From: an uncultured bacterium
GTDB taxonomy: Bacteria; Cyanobacteriota; Vampirovibrionia; Gastranaerophilales; Gastranaerophilaceae
Direction: 5' to 3'
DNA: 36,255 bases
Assembly (NCBI GenBank): GCA_949285255.1
Contig: CASDXV010000007.1
Location: 1-36,255 of the forward strand
Each line of letters opens with the position of its first letter. The first letter of the stretch is position 1. A program made the position numbers and the translations under genes. The notes under the pieces are model-generated. The model saw nothing but the letters and a program-made list of their open reading frames with translations, was not told the origin of the DNA and made no database searches. This document shows, piece by piece, positions 1-7,045 of this stretch.

Positions 1-103
1 CTCGCTTTGCCGCCACGGGCTCACATCCTAAAGCTCGTTTGAAAATTTTAACGGGGCACAAGCCCCGTAGAAAATTTTCTACACTAAGTTCGTATCTTAT
101 TTA
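1..103. other. Hairpin-rich window edge, possibly an intergenic repeat
   Basis: This stretch is clearly more GC-rich than the genes around it. It holds an inverted repeat: a 7-bp stem (51-57 with 62-68, ACGGGGC/GCCCCGT, 4-base loop) extended outward by complementary AT-rich arms (41-49 and 71-79). On the minus strand one frame is open from about 97 to the window edge, but no start codon with a ribosome site is visible. It could be the end of a structured RNA, a dispersed repeat or a gene fragment. The window edge prevents a decision. Confidence 0.4.
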
Positions 104-140
104 GGGGTGCTCTCCAGGTAAAAATTGCACCCCGTTTTTT
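104..140 (+). terminator. Rho-independent terminator upstream of leuS
   Basis: A 7-bp stem GGGGTGC (104-110) pairs with GCACCCC (127-133) and is followed by a T-rich run. It would end transcription entering from the left edge and so isolates leuS. Confidence 0.75.
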
Positions 141-151
141 TATTTTTGCTG

Positions 152-185
152 TATAATGAACAGGTAAAACAATAAATTAAAAGGA
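152..185 (+). promoter_or_regulatory. leuS -10 box and ribosome binding site
   Basis: A perfect TATAAT lies at 152-157, directly after the upstream terminator. No convincing -35 is visible at the right distance. AAGGA at 181-185 sits eight bases before a GTG codon and decides the leuS start. Confidence 0.6.
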
Positions 186-193
186 ATTAGAAC

Positions 194-2656
194 GTGTTAG
201 AAAAAGAGTATTTTCCGCAGCAGATTGAAAAAGAACGCCTTGAAATATGGGAAAAAACAAATCCGCACAAGACATATGACAATTCGGATAAGCCAAAATA
301 TTATGCCCTTTCAATGTTTCCATATCCAAGCGGAAAGCTCCATATGGGACATGTCAGAAACTATACAATAACAGATGTAATTGCAAGATTTAAAAAATCT
401 CAAGGCTACAATGTACTTCACCCTATGGGTTGGGACAGTTTTGGTCTTCCTGCAGAAAACGCAGCTATTCAGCACGGCGCAAACCCAGCCAAGTGGACTG
501 ATGAAAATATTGCATATATGAAAATGCAGTTGAAAAAACTAGGCCTCAGTGTTGATTGGGACAGAGAAGTCACAACCTGCAAAGAAGACTATTATAAATG
601 GACTCAGTGGCTATTTTTGCAACTTTATAAAAAAGGTCTTGCATATAAAAAACAAGCCGCAGTTAACTGGTGCGAGCATTGTGCGACAGTACTAGCAAAC
701 GAGCAGGTAATAGATGGCAAATGCTGGAGATGCGACAATGAAGTAACGAAGAAAAACCTTTGGCAGTGGTTCTTAAAAATCACGGATTATGCGGAAGTTT
801 TACTCCAAGACTTAGATAAGCTCACAGGCTGGGGCGACAACGTAAAAACCATGCAGGCAAACTGGATAGGCAAATCAACAGGTACAATTTTAAAATTTAA
901 AGTTAAAAAAATTGAAAACCTTGAAATACCTGTATACACGACCCGTCCGGATACGGCATACGGCATAACCTATCTTGTTGTAGCACCTGAGTACCCTGAT
1001 ATTGAAAAACTTACAACGCCCGAACAAAAAGAAGAAGTCGAAAAATATCGCGAAAACGCAAGAAAAATGTCTGAAATAGAGCGACTTTCAACAGAGCGCA
1101 TTAAAACAGGTGTAGCCCTTGGTACACACATTATTAACCCTTTAACGGGACGTGAGTGCCCTGTATACACCGCAGATTACGCACTTGTTGACTACGGAAC
1201 AGGTGCTGTTATGGCAGTTCCGGCGCATGATGAGCGCGACTGGGATTTTGCAAAAAAATACAACCTCCCTGTTATAAGAGTAATAACAGGCGAAGGTGAT
1301 GACCCTCAAAAGTGCTACCCGCAGTACGGTACACTTATTAACTCGGGCGAATGCGACGGACTTACAAGCGAAGAAGCAAAGAAAAAAGTTACACAAATCG
1401 CCGAAAATGGCGGCTTTGGATACGCAAAAACTCAATACAGGCTTCGTGATTGGCTGATTTCAAGACAAAGGTACTGGGGCGCACCTATTCCTATTATCTA
1501 CTGCGATAAATGCGGCACAGTCCCTGTTCCTGATGAAGATTTACCTGTTAAATTACCTGAAGATGTTGACTTTAGCGTAGTTGGCAAGTCGCCGATTTTA
1601 ACTTCAAAAACATTTATTGATACAAAGTGCCCAATCTGCGGAGCCCCTGCAAAGCGTGAAACAGATACTATGGACACATTTATGTGCTCAAGCTGGTATT
1701 ATATGCGCTATGCCGATGCTCGCGACGATAAAAAAGCATTTGATAAAGAACTTGTGAACAAGTGGCTGCCCGTTGACCAGTATGTAGGCGGTATAGAGCA
1801 CGCTATTTTGCACCTTTTGTACTCAAGGTTCTTTACAAAAGCCCTAAGAGACATTGGTTTACTTGATTTTGACGAACCGTTTAAAAACCTTTTAACCCAA
1901 GGTATGGTACTAAAAGACGGTTCAAAAATGTCTAAATCAAAAGGCAATACCGTAGACCCTGATGAAATATTTGCAAATTACGGTGCAGATACGGCAAGGT
2001 TATTTATTATATCAGACTCGCCTCCGGCAAGAGACTTTGACTGGTCGGATGCCGGTGTAGAGGGCTGCTATAAGTTCTTATGCCGCGTGTACAGATTGTA
2101 TTCAAAATTTCAAGATATCATAGACCTAAATTATCAAATACCTCAAAACCTTGATAAAGAAAGCGAAAAGCTGCTTCGCGAAGTACATATATCTATCAAA
2201 AAAATCACAAACGATATTGAAAATGAATTTCAATTTAACACAGTTACATCAAGATATAGAGAACTTACAAACGCCATATACGAATACATTCGCGACGAAT
2301 CAAAAATAGAAAAAAATGTCTTGAGCTTTGCTCTCTTATCTCTTCTAAGGCTCATCTCGCCTGTTGCAGTGTTTATGAGCGAGGCAATTTACGAGGGGCT
2401 TGGCGCAAAAACATCAATACATGATGAACCATGGCTTAAGTATGATGAAAATTTAGCTAAACAAGCAGATATAACTTTCATTCTTCAAGTAAACGGAAAA
2501 ATCCGCGACAAAGTTGAAATAGCGGTTGATACACCCGAGGAAGAACTAAAGAAACTTGCTCTTGAAAACGACAAAATAAAACAATCACTTGAGGGCAAAA
2601 CGCTTGTTAAATCAATCGTTGTACCAAATAAATTGATTAATTTGGTTGTTAAATAG
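194..2656 (+). CDS. leuS: Leucyl-tRNA synthetase
   Basis: Charges tRNA-Leu with leucine in the cytoplasm (class I aminoacyl-tRNA synthetase). The class I signature reads HMGH at residues 50-53 after the LeuRS-typical YPSGKL. KMSKS is at 578-582. A Cys-rich zinc-like module (CEHC...CWRC) lies near residues 160-180, and the CP1 editing domain follows (TTRPDT and AVPAHDERD segments). The 820-aa length is normal for bacterial LeuRS. The start is a GTG with a good Shine-Dalgarno eight bases upstream; no better start exists. The gene has its own promoter and is closed by a perfect palindromic terminator, so it is probably monocistronic. No T-box leader is seen. Confidence 0.98.
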   Translation: MLEKEYFPQQIEKERLEIWEKTNPHKTYDNSDKPKYYALSMFPYPSGKLHMGHVRNYTITDVIARFKKSQGYNVLHPMGWDSFGLPAENAAIQHGANPAKWTDENIAYMKMQLKKLGLSVDWDREVTTCKEDYYKWTQWLFLQLYKKGLAYKKQAAVNWCEHCATVLANEQVIDGKCWRCDNEVTKKNLWQWFLKITDYAEVLLQDLDKLTGWGDNVKTMQANWIGKSTGTILKFKVKKIENLEIPVYTTRPDTAYGITYLVVAPEYPDIEKLTTPEQKEEVEKYRENARKMSEIERLSTERIKTGVALGTHIINPLTGRECPVYTADYALVDYGTGAVMAVPAHDERDWDFAKKYNLPVIRVITGEGDDPQKCYPQYGTLINSGECDGLTSEEAKKKVTQIAENGGFGYAKTQYRLRDWLISRQRYWGAPIPIIYCDKCGTVPVPDEDLPVKLPEDVDFSVVGKSPILTSKTFIDTKCPICGAPAKRETDTMDTFMCSSWYYMRYADARDDKKAFDKELVNKWLPVDQYVGGIEHAILHLLYSRFFTKALRDIGLLDFDEPFKNLLTQGMVLKDGSKMSKSKGNTVDPDEIFANYGADTARLFIISDSPPARDFDWSDAGVEGCYKFLCRVYRLYSKFQDIIDLNYQIPQNLDKESEKLLREVHISIKKITNDIENEFQFNTVTSRYRELTNAIYEYIRDESKIEKNVLSFALLSLLRLISPVAVFMSEAIYEGLGAKTSIHDEPWLKYDENLAKQADITFILQVNGKIRDKVEIAVDTPEEELKKLALENDKIKQSLEGKTLVKSIVVPNKLINLVVK

Positions 2657-2660
2657 AAAT

Positions 2661-2690
2661 AAAGGCGGTTTTAAAACCGCCTTTTAAATT
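2661..2690. terminator. Bidirectional terminator between leuS and the convergent operon
   Basis: A 24-bp perfect palindrome (2661-2684, arms AAAGGCGGTTTT/AAAACCGCCTTT) follows the leuS stop by four bases. T-rich ends on both strands suit termination of leuS and of the minus-strand genes arriving from the right. Confidence 0.9.
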
Positions 2691-2694
2691 TATA

Positions 2695-3021
2695 TTATCG
2701 TCCTCCGTAGGACATTTGAATATTTGAATCAATTGAAGAGTTAACGCTTTGTATTTCACTTTCAATCATCTTGAGTTGAACCTGATACCTTTGTGCTTGC
2801 TCTTCAAGTCTTTGTTCAACCACCTTTAAGCGTTCCTGTCGTTTCTGCAACGCCTTAGCTTCAGCAGACTCAGGGTCAAGGTCAGTACCCAACGTTTCAA
2901 GGTCACCTGTTGAAGCAGTAAGCTGCAAACGCGAAGAGTTTATCAACATAAGCTTGTATTCAAGGTCAAGCCTCATGCTGTTTAGTTGAATTAATCTGAT
3001 TGTAGATACAATTAAACCCAT
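2695..3021 (-). CDS. Small coiled-coil protein, short member of an axial-like family
   Basis: Function unknown. The 108-aa product has no signal peptide. Residues 1-38 align without gaps to the start of the 341-aa protein encoded at 4379-5404, with ten identities including M1-G2, Ser6, Arg9, Leu13, Glu21-Tyr22, Asn28, Arg31 and Leu34. Residues about 55-100 are a charged coiled coil rich in Glu, Gln, Arg and Lys. It therefore looks like the minimal form of the longer protein, with N- and C-terminal helices and no middle domain. Its ATG follows the stop of the upstream 89-aa gene by one base with only a weak ribosome site, which suggests translational coupling. It is the last gene of the minus-strand cluster before the leuS terminator. 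Confidence 0.7.
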   Translation of the reverse strand: MGLIVSTIRLIQLNSMRLDLEYKLMLINSSRLQLTASTGDLETLGTDLDPESAEAKALQKRQERLKVVEQRLEEQAQRYQVQLKMIESEIQSVNSSIDSNIQMSYGGR

Positions 3022-3022
3022 T

Positions 3023-3292
3023 TTATCTCATTTCGTTGAACTTATTTCCCCTTAGGAAAACGTGCTCGTTGTTTTGTGCAATAAGTTTTTCCATTTGATT
3101 CAGCTTGTAGATTTGGTAATTCAGTCTGTATTTTACCATTTTTCTTTTCTTGTTCATTGAAAAGAAATTCTTTAGCATCGATACAAATTCTTTAGAAAGT
3201 AGCTTAAATGGATTTTTTCTGATTAAAAAACTTTTTGAAAATCCAAGAAAGTTTCTCATCCTTTTTAAATTTGTTTGGATACTTTGTTGCAC
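3023..3292 (-). CDS. Basic small protein, unknown function
   Basis: I do not recognise this 89-aa product. It is strongly basic (many Lys and Arg), predicted mostly helical, and has no signal peptide or clear membrane segment. The start is a GTG preceded by a very good AAGGAG seven bases upstream (minus strand, about 3300-3306), which supports a real gene. It is followed one base later by the 108-aa coiled-coil gene, so the two are almost certainly cotranscribed and perhaps act together, for example as a chaperone or partner; that role is only a guess. Confidence 0.65.
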   Translation of the reverse strand: MQQSIQTNLKRMRNFLGFSKSFLIRKNPFKLLSKEFVSMLKNFFSMNKKRKMVKYRLNYQIYKLNQMEKLIAQNNEHVFLRGNKFNEMR

Positions 3293-3306
3293 GAGCTTAC
3301 TCCTTT

Positions 3307-3324
3307 TTTAGGGGTAACCCTAAA
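3307..3324. other. Small hairpin in the leader of the 89-aa gene
   Basis: TTTAGGG (3307-3313) and CCCTAAA (3318-3324) form a 7-bp stem with a 4-base loop immediately upstream of the ribosome site of the gene ending at 3292. On the minus strand it is not followed by a T run, so it is probably a leader structure. The rest of the gap to 3481 is AT-rich and shows no clear gene. Confidence 0.4.
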
Positions 3325-3481
3325 CTTATAAAAACATAACTCGAGATAAAATTGCCTAAGAATAATTATCCTCACTGAATTTAAAAGAAATAAATATCCT
3401 TAAAAACCAACCTATATCTATATTTTATAACGACATAAGTCAGTAGAAACTTTATTTTTGAAATATAAATTTTACAAAAGT

Positions 3482-4303
3482 TTACAAATCTTGTACCAGT
3501 TTCTGATCGGATTCAATATCGTTTTTAAGAGTTTTTCTAACAATATCCGCCTGCGTATCAAGCATTTTGCAAACAGTTTCTATGTTTTTAACCCTATCAG
3601 ATAAAATAACATCAGCGTTAGATGTAATTCTGCCAGTTACATTCTGATAAGCACTAACAGCAGCGTTACCTGTACCTTGCATTAAGTTACCTGCGACAAT
3701 CGCACCAAGACCCCATTCGCCCATATATGGCGACATTGCCTGCAATAAACCGCCCCAGCCTGATATCATGCCGGCCAGAGGAAGTACAATATTTTGCCCA
3801 AAACTAAAACCGCCTGATGCAGTTCCTAGTGCCGCAGTCGCTGTATTCATAGCGGCAATACCTGCTGAGCTTACCGCATAACCCGTGGCTAATCCCGCAG
3901 CACCGCCTGTTGGCGTACCTTCAGAGCCAAATCCAAGAGTAATTCCTGCTGCACCTGAGGGAAAGCCGGGGTAAGAACCAAGGTTGCCTATACCAAAGGC
4001 TGAAGTTGCACCATCATAAGATGCGGTTGAACCTGTTATCGGTGACCAGTAGGAAGTTCCCGGTATATTCATCATATTACTGCCGCCCATTACGGGCATA
4101 AAAATACTGGGTGAAAACATGCTGGCTAATTGCCACAAAAACCCGCCTGCGGTGCCAAAACCGCTGCCGGAAGAAGCAGAGCTTGAAACCGTTAAATCCC
4201 TTAAGCGGTCATAGGTTTCATACAACTCAGCTTTTGCAATAGAGCTTGCCGAGCCATACTTATTTGCTATTGTAAGTGAGTGCATGTTTTTGTAAGAAAC
4301 CAT
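3482..4303 (-). CDS. Gly/Ala/Ser-rich signal-less protein, unknown
   Basis: Not recognised. The 273-aa product starts at ATG 4303 behind a GAGGG-type ribosome site. Residues about 1-45 are a helical head. Residues about 45-225 are very rich in Gly, Ala, Ser and Thr with hydrophobic stretches (around 50-75 and 165-205). Residues about 225-273 form a charged helix. There is no N-terminal signal peptide. A polar helical head, hydrophobic Gly/Ala-rich centre and helical tail resemble secreted pore-former or translocator layouts, but no homology is claimed. It sits between the two coiled-coil genes of the same strand. A structural or surface protein is equally possible. Confidence 0.6.
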   Translation of the reverse strand: MVSYKNMHSLTIANKYGSASSIAKAELYETYDRLRDLTVSSSASSGSGFGTAGGFLWQLASMFSPSIFMPVMGGSNMMNIPGTSYWSPITGSTASYDGATSAFGIGNLGSYPGFPSGAAGITLGFGSEGTPTGGAAGLATGYAVSSAGIAAMNTATAALGTASGGFSFGQNIVLPLAGMISGWGGLLQAMSPYMGEWGLGAIVAGNLMQGTGNAAVSAYQNVTGRITSNADVILSDRVKNIETVCKMLDTQADIVRKTLKNDIESDQKLVQDL

Positions 4304-4335
4304 TAATACTAACCCTCGTGTATTTTTTAATTATT

Positions 4336-4363
4336 GCACCATGCCAAACTTTTGACATGGTGC
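4336..4363. terminator. Intercistronic hairpin, possible weak terminator
   Basis: GCACCATG (4336-4343) pairs with CATGGTGC (4356-4363). On the minus strand the stem is followed by A-rich rather than T-rich sequence, so it is at best a partial terminator or an mRNA-stabilising stem between the 341-aa and 273-aa genes. Confidence 0.45.
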
Positions 4364-4378
4364 ATATTGCTGATTTTA

Positions 4379-5404
4379 CTAAGCGAATGTCTTAAATGTT
4401 GATTCGACGTTCTTTTGGATAACTTCTTTAACCGCATCCATTTCGGTTTTAAGAGCTTCTTGTTCTGTATCAAGTTGTTTTAGTCTTAATTCTAGAGTTC
4501 TGTCTTGTTGTTGGATAATTTCTGTTCTTGCGTTGATATCTTGAATAGCTCTTTCATAAACCATTTTTTGGTATTCATAGTCTTTCATGGCTGCTTCATA
4601 GCCTTCAGAATCGTTTACTTGAGTTAAATCAAGTTCAAAAGATTTACCTGCAAGTTTAGCGTTTAAGTCTTCATTATCAACATTTGTAATTTTTACTGAT
4701 TCAAATCTGCCATCTGTTGTTGTGTCAAATGAAGCTGTGGCATTTGCAGTCTTTTTAACCGTAGCATCAGCTGCAAAGTATTGAGTTAAACCGCCTGTGT
4801 ACATCTCTGATGGGTCATCAGGCAAGGTAGCATTTGCTATATCATATGATGAGATATAATATGTTCTCTCGCCTGTTTCACCTTTATTTACCGTATATTT
4901 GTAGTATGTATCATCTTGCGGACGTCTTGTAGCATCATTGCTTATAATTGCCGAGTTTATTATTTCGATATTACCTTTATCAATACCTGTAGCGTCAGCA
5001 GGAGTTATTTCATACTCTTTGCCGTCAATGTATATTTTTTGAGGAGTTTGATTATCAAACTGCATAGGAGTACCTTGGGTAATAGGGCTTGAAGAATAAC
5101 CTTTACGTTCTACTTCAGAGTATTCAATAACAATGTTATAAGCTCCTGCAGCACCACCTGTTGCAGTATCATATTTTGTAATTGAGAAATCTTCACCCAT
5201 TGAATCAAATACGTAACGAGTGTTATAGTAATCAGTTGCACTCGGCGGAGTAGGAACTTGCAGAGTTAACATCTGGTTAAACAAACCTGCGCTTTCATTT
5301 GCAAGCACTGTTCTTTGTTGGTTAACTTGTTGTCCTTCATATTCAACGTTGGTTTTTCTTGCCGTAAGACCTAAAAATCTTGCTTGGCTTGCTGCCATTC
5401 CCAT
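4379..5404 (-). CDS. Signal-less coiled-coil protein, long member of an axial-like family
   Basis: Function unknown. The 341-aa product starts at ATG 5404 with GGAGG 11 bases upstream. Three parts are visible. Residues 1-50 are an N-terminal helical motif (MGMAASQAR, then EYEGQQVNQQR) that recurs in the 108-aa protein at 2695-3021. Residues about 60-265 are a Thr/Asp/Tyr-rich, probably beta-rich, middle domain. Residues about 275-341 are a long charged coiled coil. No signal peptide is present. Terminal helices flanking a variable globular domain resemble the general plan of flagellar and type III axial proteins, which are exported without a cleaved signal; this is an analogy, not a detected homology. 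It is the first gene of the cluster that ends at 2695. Confidence 0.7.
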   Translation of the reverse strand: MGMAASQARFLGLTARKTNVEYEGQQVNQQRTVLANESAGLFNQMLTLQVPTPPSATDYYNTRYVFDSMGEDFSITKYDTATGGAAGAYNIVIEYSEVERKGYSSSPITQGTPMQFDNQTPQKIYIDGKEYEITPADATGIDKGNIEIINSAIISNDATRRPQDDTYYKYTVNKGETGERTYYISSYDIANATLPDDPSEMYTGGLTQYFAADATVKKTANATASFDTTTDGRFESVKITNVDNEDLNAKLAGKSFELDLTQVNDSEGYEAAMKDYEYQKMVYERAIQDINARTEIIQQQDRTLELRLKQLDTEQEALKTEMDAVKEVIQKNVESTFKTFA

Positions 5405-5550
5405 TGTTTTCTATGCCTCCATTGTTCTTATGTTAGTAATATCGGCATATCTGTTTTTCAACTTTAATTTTTGAATATTTTTGTTACATTTTCTTAACAT
5501 TTAATCAAAAACCAATAGCAAATAACCACACATTATCGACCTTATACAAG

Positions 5551-5579
5551 CTTATTAATAATAATTTTAAAAAAGTCAA
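5551..5579 (-). promoter_or_regulatory. Candidate promoter for the 341-aa protein gene
   Basis: On the minus strand TTGACT (5579-5574) is followed after 17 bases by TAATAA. It lies back to back with the nagA promoter. The rest of 5405-5599 is AT-rich with no gene. Confidence 0.35.
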
Positions 5580-5587
5580 AATACGGG

Positions 5588-5593
5588 TATAAT
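5588..5593 (+). promoter_or_regulatory. nagA -10 box giving a leaderless transcript
   Basis: A perfect TATAAT ends six bases before the nagA ATG, which puts the expected +1 on the A of the start codon. The -35 position holds only TTTTAA. No Shine-Dalgarno is present. Confidence 0.6.
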
Positions 5594-5599
5594 AATCTT

Positions 5600-6490
5600 A
5601 TGAAATACATAGACACACACATCCATGGTGCTTTTAGTGTAAATTTTAACACCTCGGATTACAAAGAAACAAAAACCCTCCTAAGAGAATTTAAAAAGAG
5701 AAACATAATAGCTATATGCCCTACTCTTGTAGGTGATAGCATAGAAAACCTTAAAAAAAGATTTGAGCTTTTTAAGAAACTAAAAGAAGAACACAAAAAG
5801 GATGAATGCTACATTATAGGGCTGCATCTTGAGGGAACTTTTCTAAACCCTGATAAACCCGGTATTCAGGATAAAAATGTTTTTCTAAAACCTAATATTA
5901 AAAACTTTACAGAGCTTGCGGGAGATTTTGAAAATATTATAAAAATAGTGACTATTGCCCCTGAGCTTGATGAAAACAATGAACTTACCAGATACCTTGA
6001 AAATAAAAACATAAAAGTGCACGCAGGTCATACTTTAGCAACAAATAAGGGCCTTGCAAGCGCAACGACACACCATTTTAACGCTATGCCGCCACTTTTG
6101 CACAGAGGAGAAAACCTTGCGCTTGATACCCTATTGGATAATGAAATATACTGCGAGATTATAGCAGATGGCGCTCATGTGAGCGATAATATGCTAAAAC
6201 TTTTCTTTAAGGTAAAAGACAGCAAGAAAATTATTATGATAAGCGATGCACTGCCTGCAGCAGGAAGCAAAAAAGAAATTGAATTTTGCGGCAAGAAAAT
6301 ATCGCCCGAAGGTAAAGACAAAAACGGCACTCTGGCAGGTTCTGTTAAACTTATAGATGAAATAGCAAAATATGTTCTTGATAAAAAAATTGTAAATAAA
6401 AAAGAGGTTTTGGATTTTGTTTTTAATAACCCTCTTGAGCACTTAAATTTAGAGAAAGAAGAAGAAAAATATATAAAAAATTTAGCATAA
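5600..6490 (+). CDS. nagA: N-acetylglucosamine-6-phosphate deacetylase-like, N-terminally short
   Basis: Predicted to remove acetate from N-acetylglucosamine-6-phosphate in amino-sugar metabolism (amidohydrolase superfamily, cytoplasm). Family motifs in order are DTHIHG (residues 5-10), HLEGTF with the metal-binding Glu, AGHTLA, THHFNAM, ADGAHV, SDALPAAG with the catalytic Asp, and GTLAGS. At 296 aa it is well below the usual roughly 380 aa. The protein begins at the metal-binding barrel motif and lacks the N-terminal strands of the small beta domain. No in-frame ATG, GTG or TTG exists upstream before the TAG at 5516, so the short form is genuine unless the sequence has an error. The start is leaderless. 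The substrate could be another N-acetyl sugar phosphate. Confidence 0.85.
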   Translation: MKYIDTHIHGAFSVNFNTSDYKETKTLLREFKKRNIIAICPTLVGDSIENLKKRFELFKKLKEEHKKDECYIIGLHLEGTFLNPDKPGIQDKNVFLKPNIKNFTELAGDFENIIKIVTIAPELDENNELTRYLENKNIKVHAGHTLATNKGLASATTHHFNAMPPLLHRGENLALDTLLDNEIYCEIIADGAHVSDNMLKLFFKVKDSKKIIMISDALPAAGSKKEIEFCGKKISPEGKDKNGTLAGSVKLIDEIAKYVLDKKIVNKKEVLDFVFNNPLEHLNLEKEEEKYIKNLA

Positions 6491-6498
6491 ATCGGCTA

Positions 6499-6547
6499 TT
6501 GTTAGAATGTTAAAATATGCTAGAATATTGATATATTTAATTAGGAG
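6499..6547 (+). promoter_or_regulatory. Promoter and ribosome site of the secreted 154-aa gene
   Basis: TTGTTA (6499-6504), a 16-base spacer and an extended -10 TGC-TAGAAT (6518-6526) form a good vegetative promoter. AGGAG at 6543-6547 precedes the ATG by five bases. Confidence 0.65.
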
Positions 6548-6552
6548 TTTAT

Positions 6553-7017
6553 ATGCACATAAAAATAAAAACAGCACTTTTTTGTACAATATTTGCAATG
6601 TTTGTAGCCTTTACACCCGTATACAGTGCGCCTCAGTCATCTGTACCCGTCAAGGCAGCGCCTCTTAGCGTAGTTGATGCGCCTCAAAAATACCTTAATA
6701 AAACAATTGTTATGAAGGCTACTTTTGACAAGTTTTCAACACTTGGACTGGACTACAAAAAAGCAATGCGCTCATCTGCTGATTACATAGGCTTTTTAAT
6801 CCAAAGAGATGATGTTATTGACCACAATGTGCCGCTTTCAGAGATGAAACTTTTTATAAAAAGAGATTATGCAGAAAAATTCATAGAGCTTGACACCGGC
6901 GATAAAATAGAAATTACGGGAAAAGTGTTCTCAAACGCTCTTGGCGACCCGTGGGTAGATGTTAGTAAAATTACAATACTACAGAAAAAACCATCTTCTG
7001 ACAAAAACAAAAAATAG
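6553..7017 (+). CDS. Secreted small protein, possible OB-fold
   Basis: The 154-aa product has a classical Sec signal peptide (Lys-rich start, hydrophobic core, likely cleavage after VYSA near residue 26). The mature part carries a repeat-free beta-rich domain with the sequence GDKIEITGKV followed by DPWVDVSKI, a layout common in small OB-fold proteins; that assignment is tentative. It is probably periplasmic. It has its own extended -10 promoter and a strong ribosome site. The GH57-type gene follows after 28 bases and may be read from the same transcript. Ligand and role are unknown. Confidence 0.75.
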   Translation: MHIKIKTALFCTIFAMFVAFTPVYSAPQSSVPVKAAPLSVVDAPQKYLNKTIVMKATFDKFSTLGLDYKKAMRSSADYIGFLIQRDDVIDHNVPLSEMKLFIKRDYAEKFIELDTGDKIEITGKVFSNALGDPWVDVSKITILQKKPSSDKNKK

Positions 7018-7045
7018 ATATTAACTACAGTTTGGCATTAAGAGT

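Noticed and set aside
41-79. CRISPR repeat
   Set aside because: There is only one copy, with no regularly spaced repeats or cas genes.
104-193. T-box riboswitch upstream of leuS
   Set aside because: A terminator stands before a synthetase gene, but no T-box antiterminator sequence or specifier stem is seen, and a promoter lies after the terminator.
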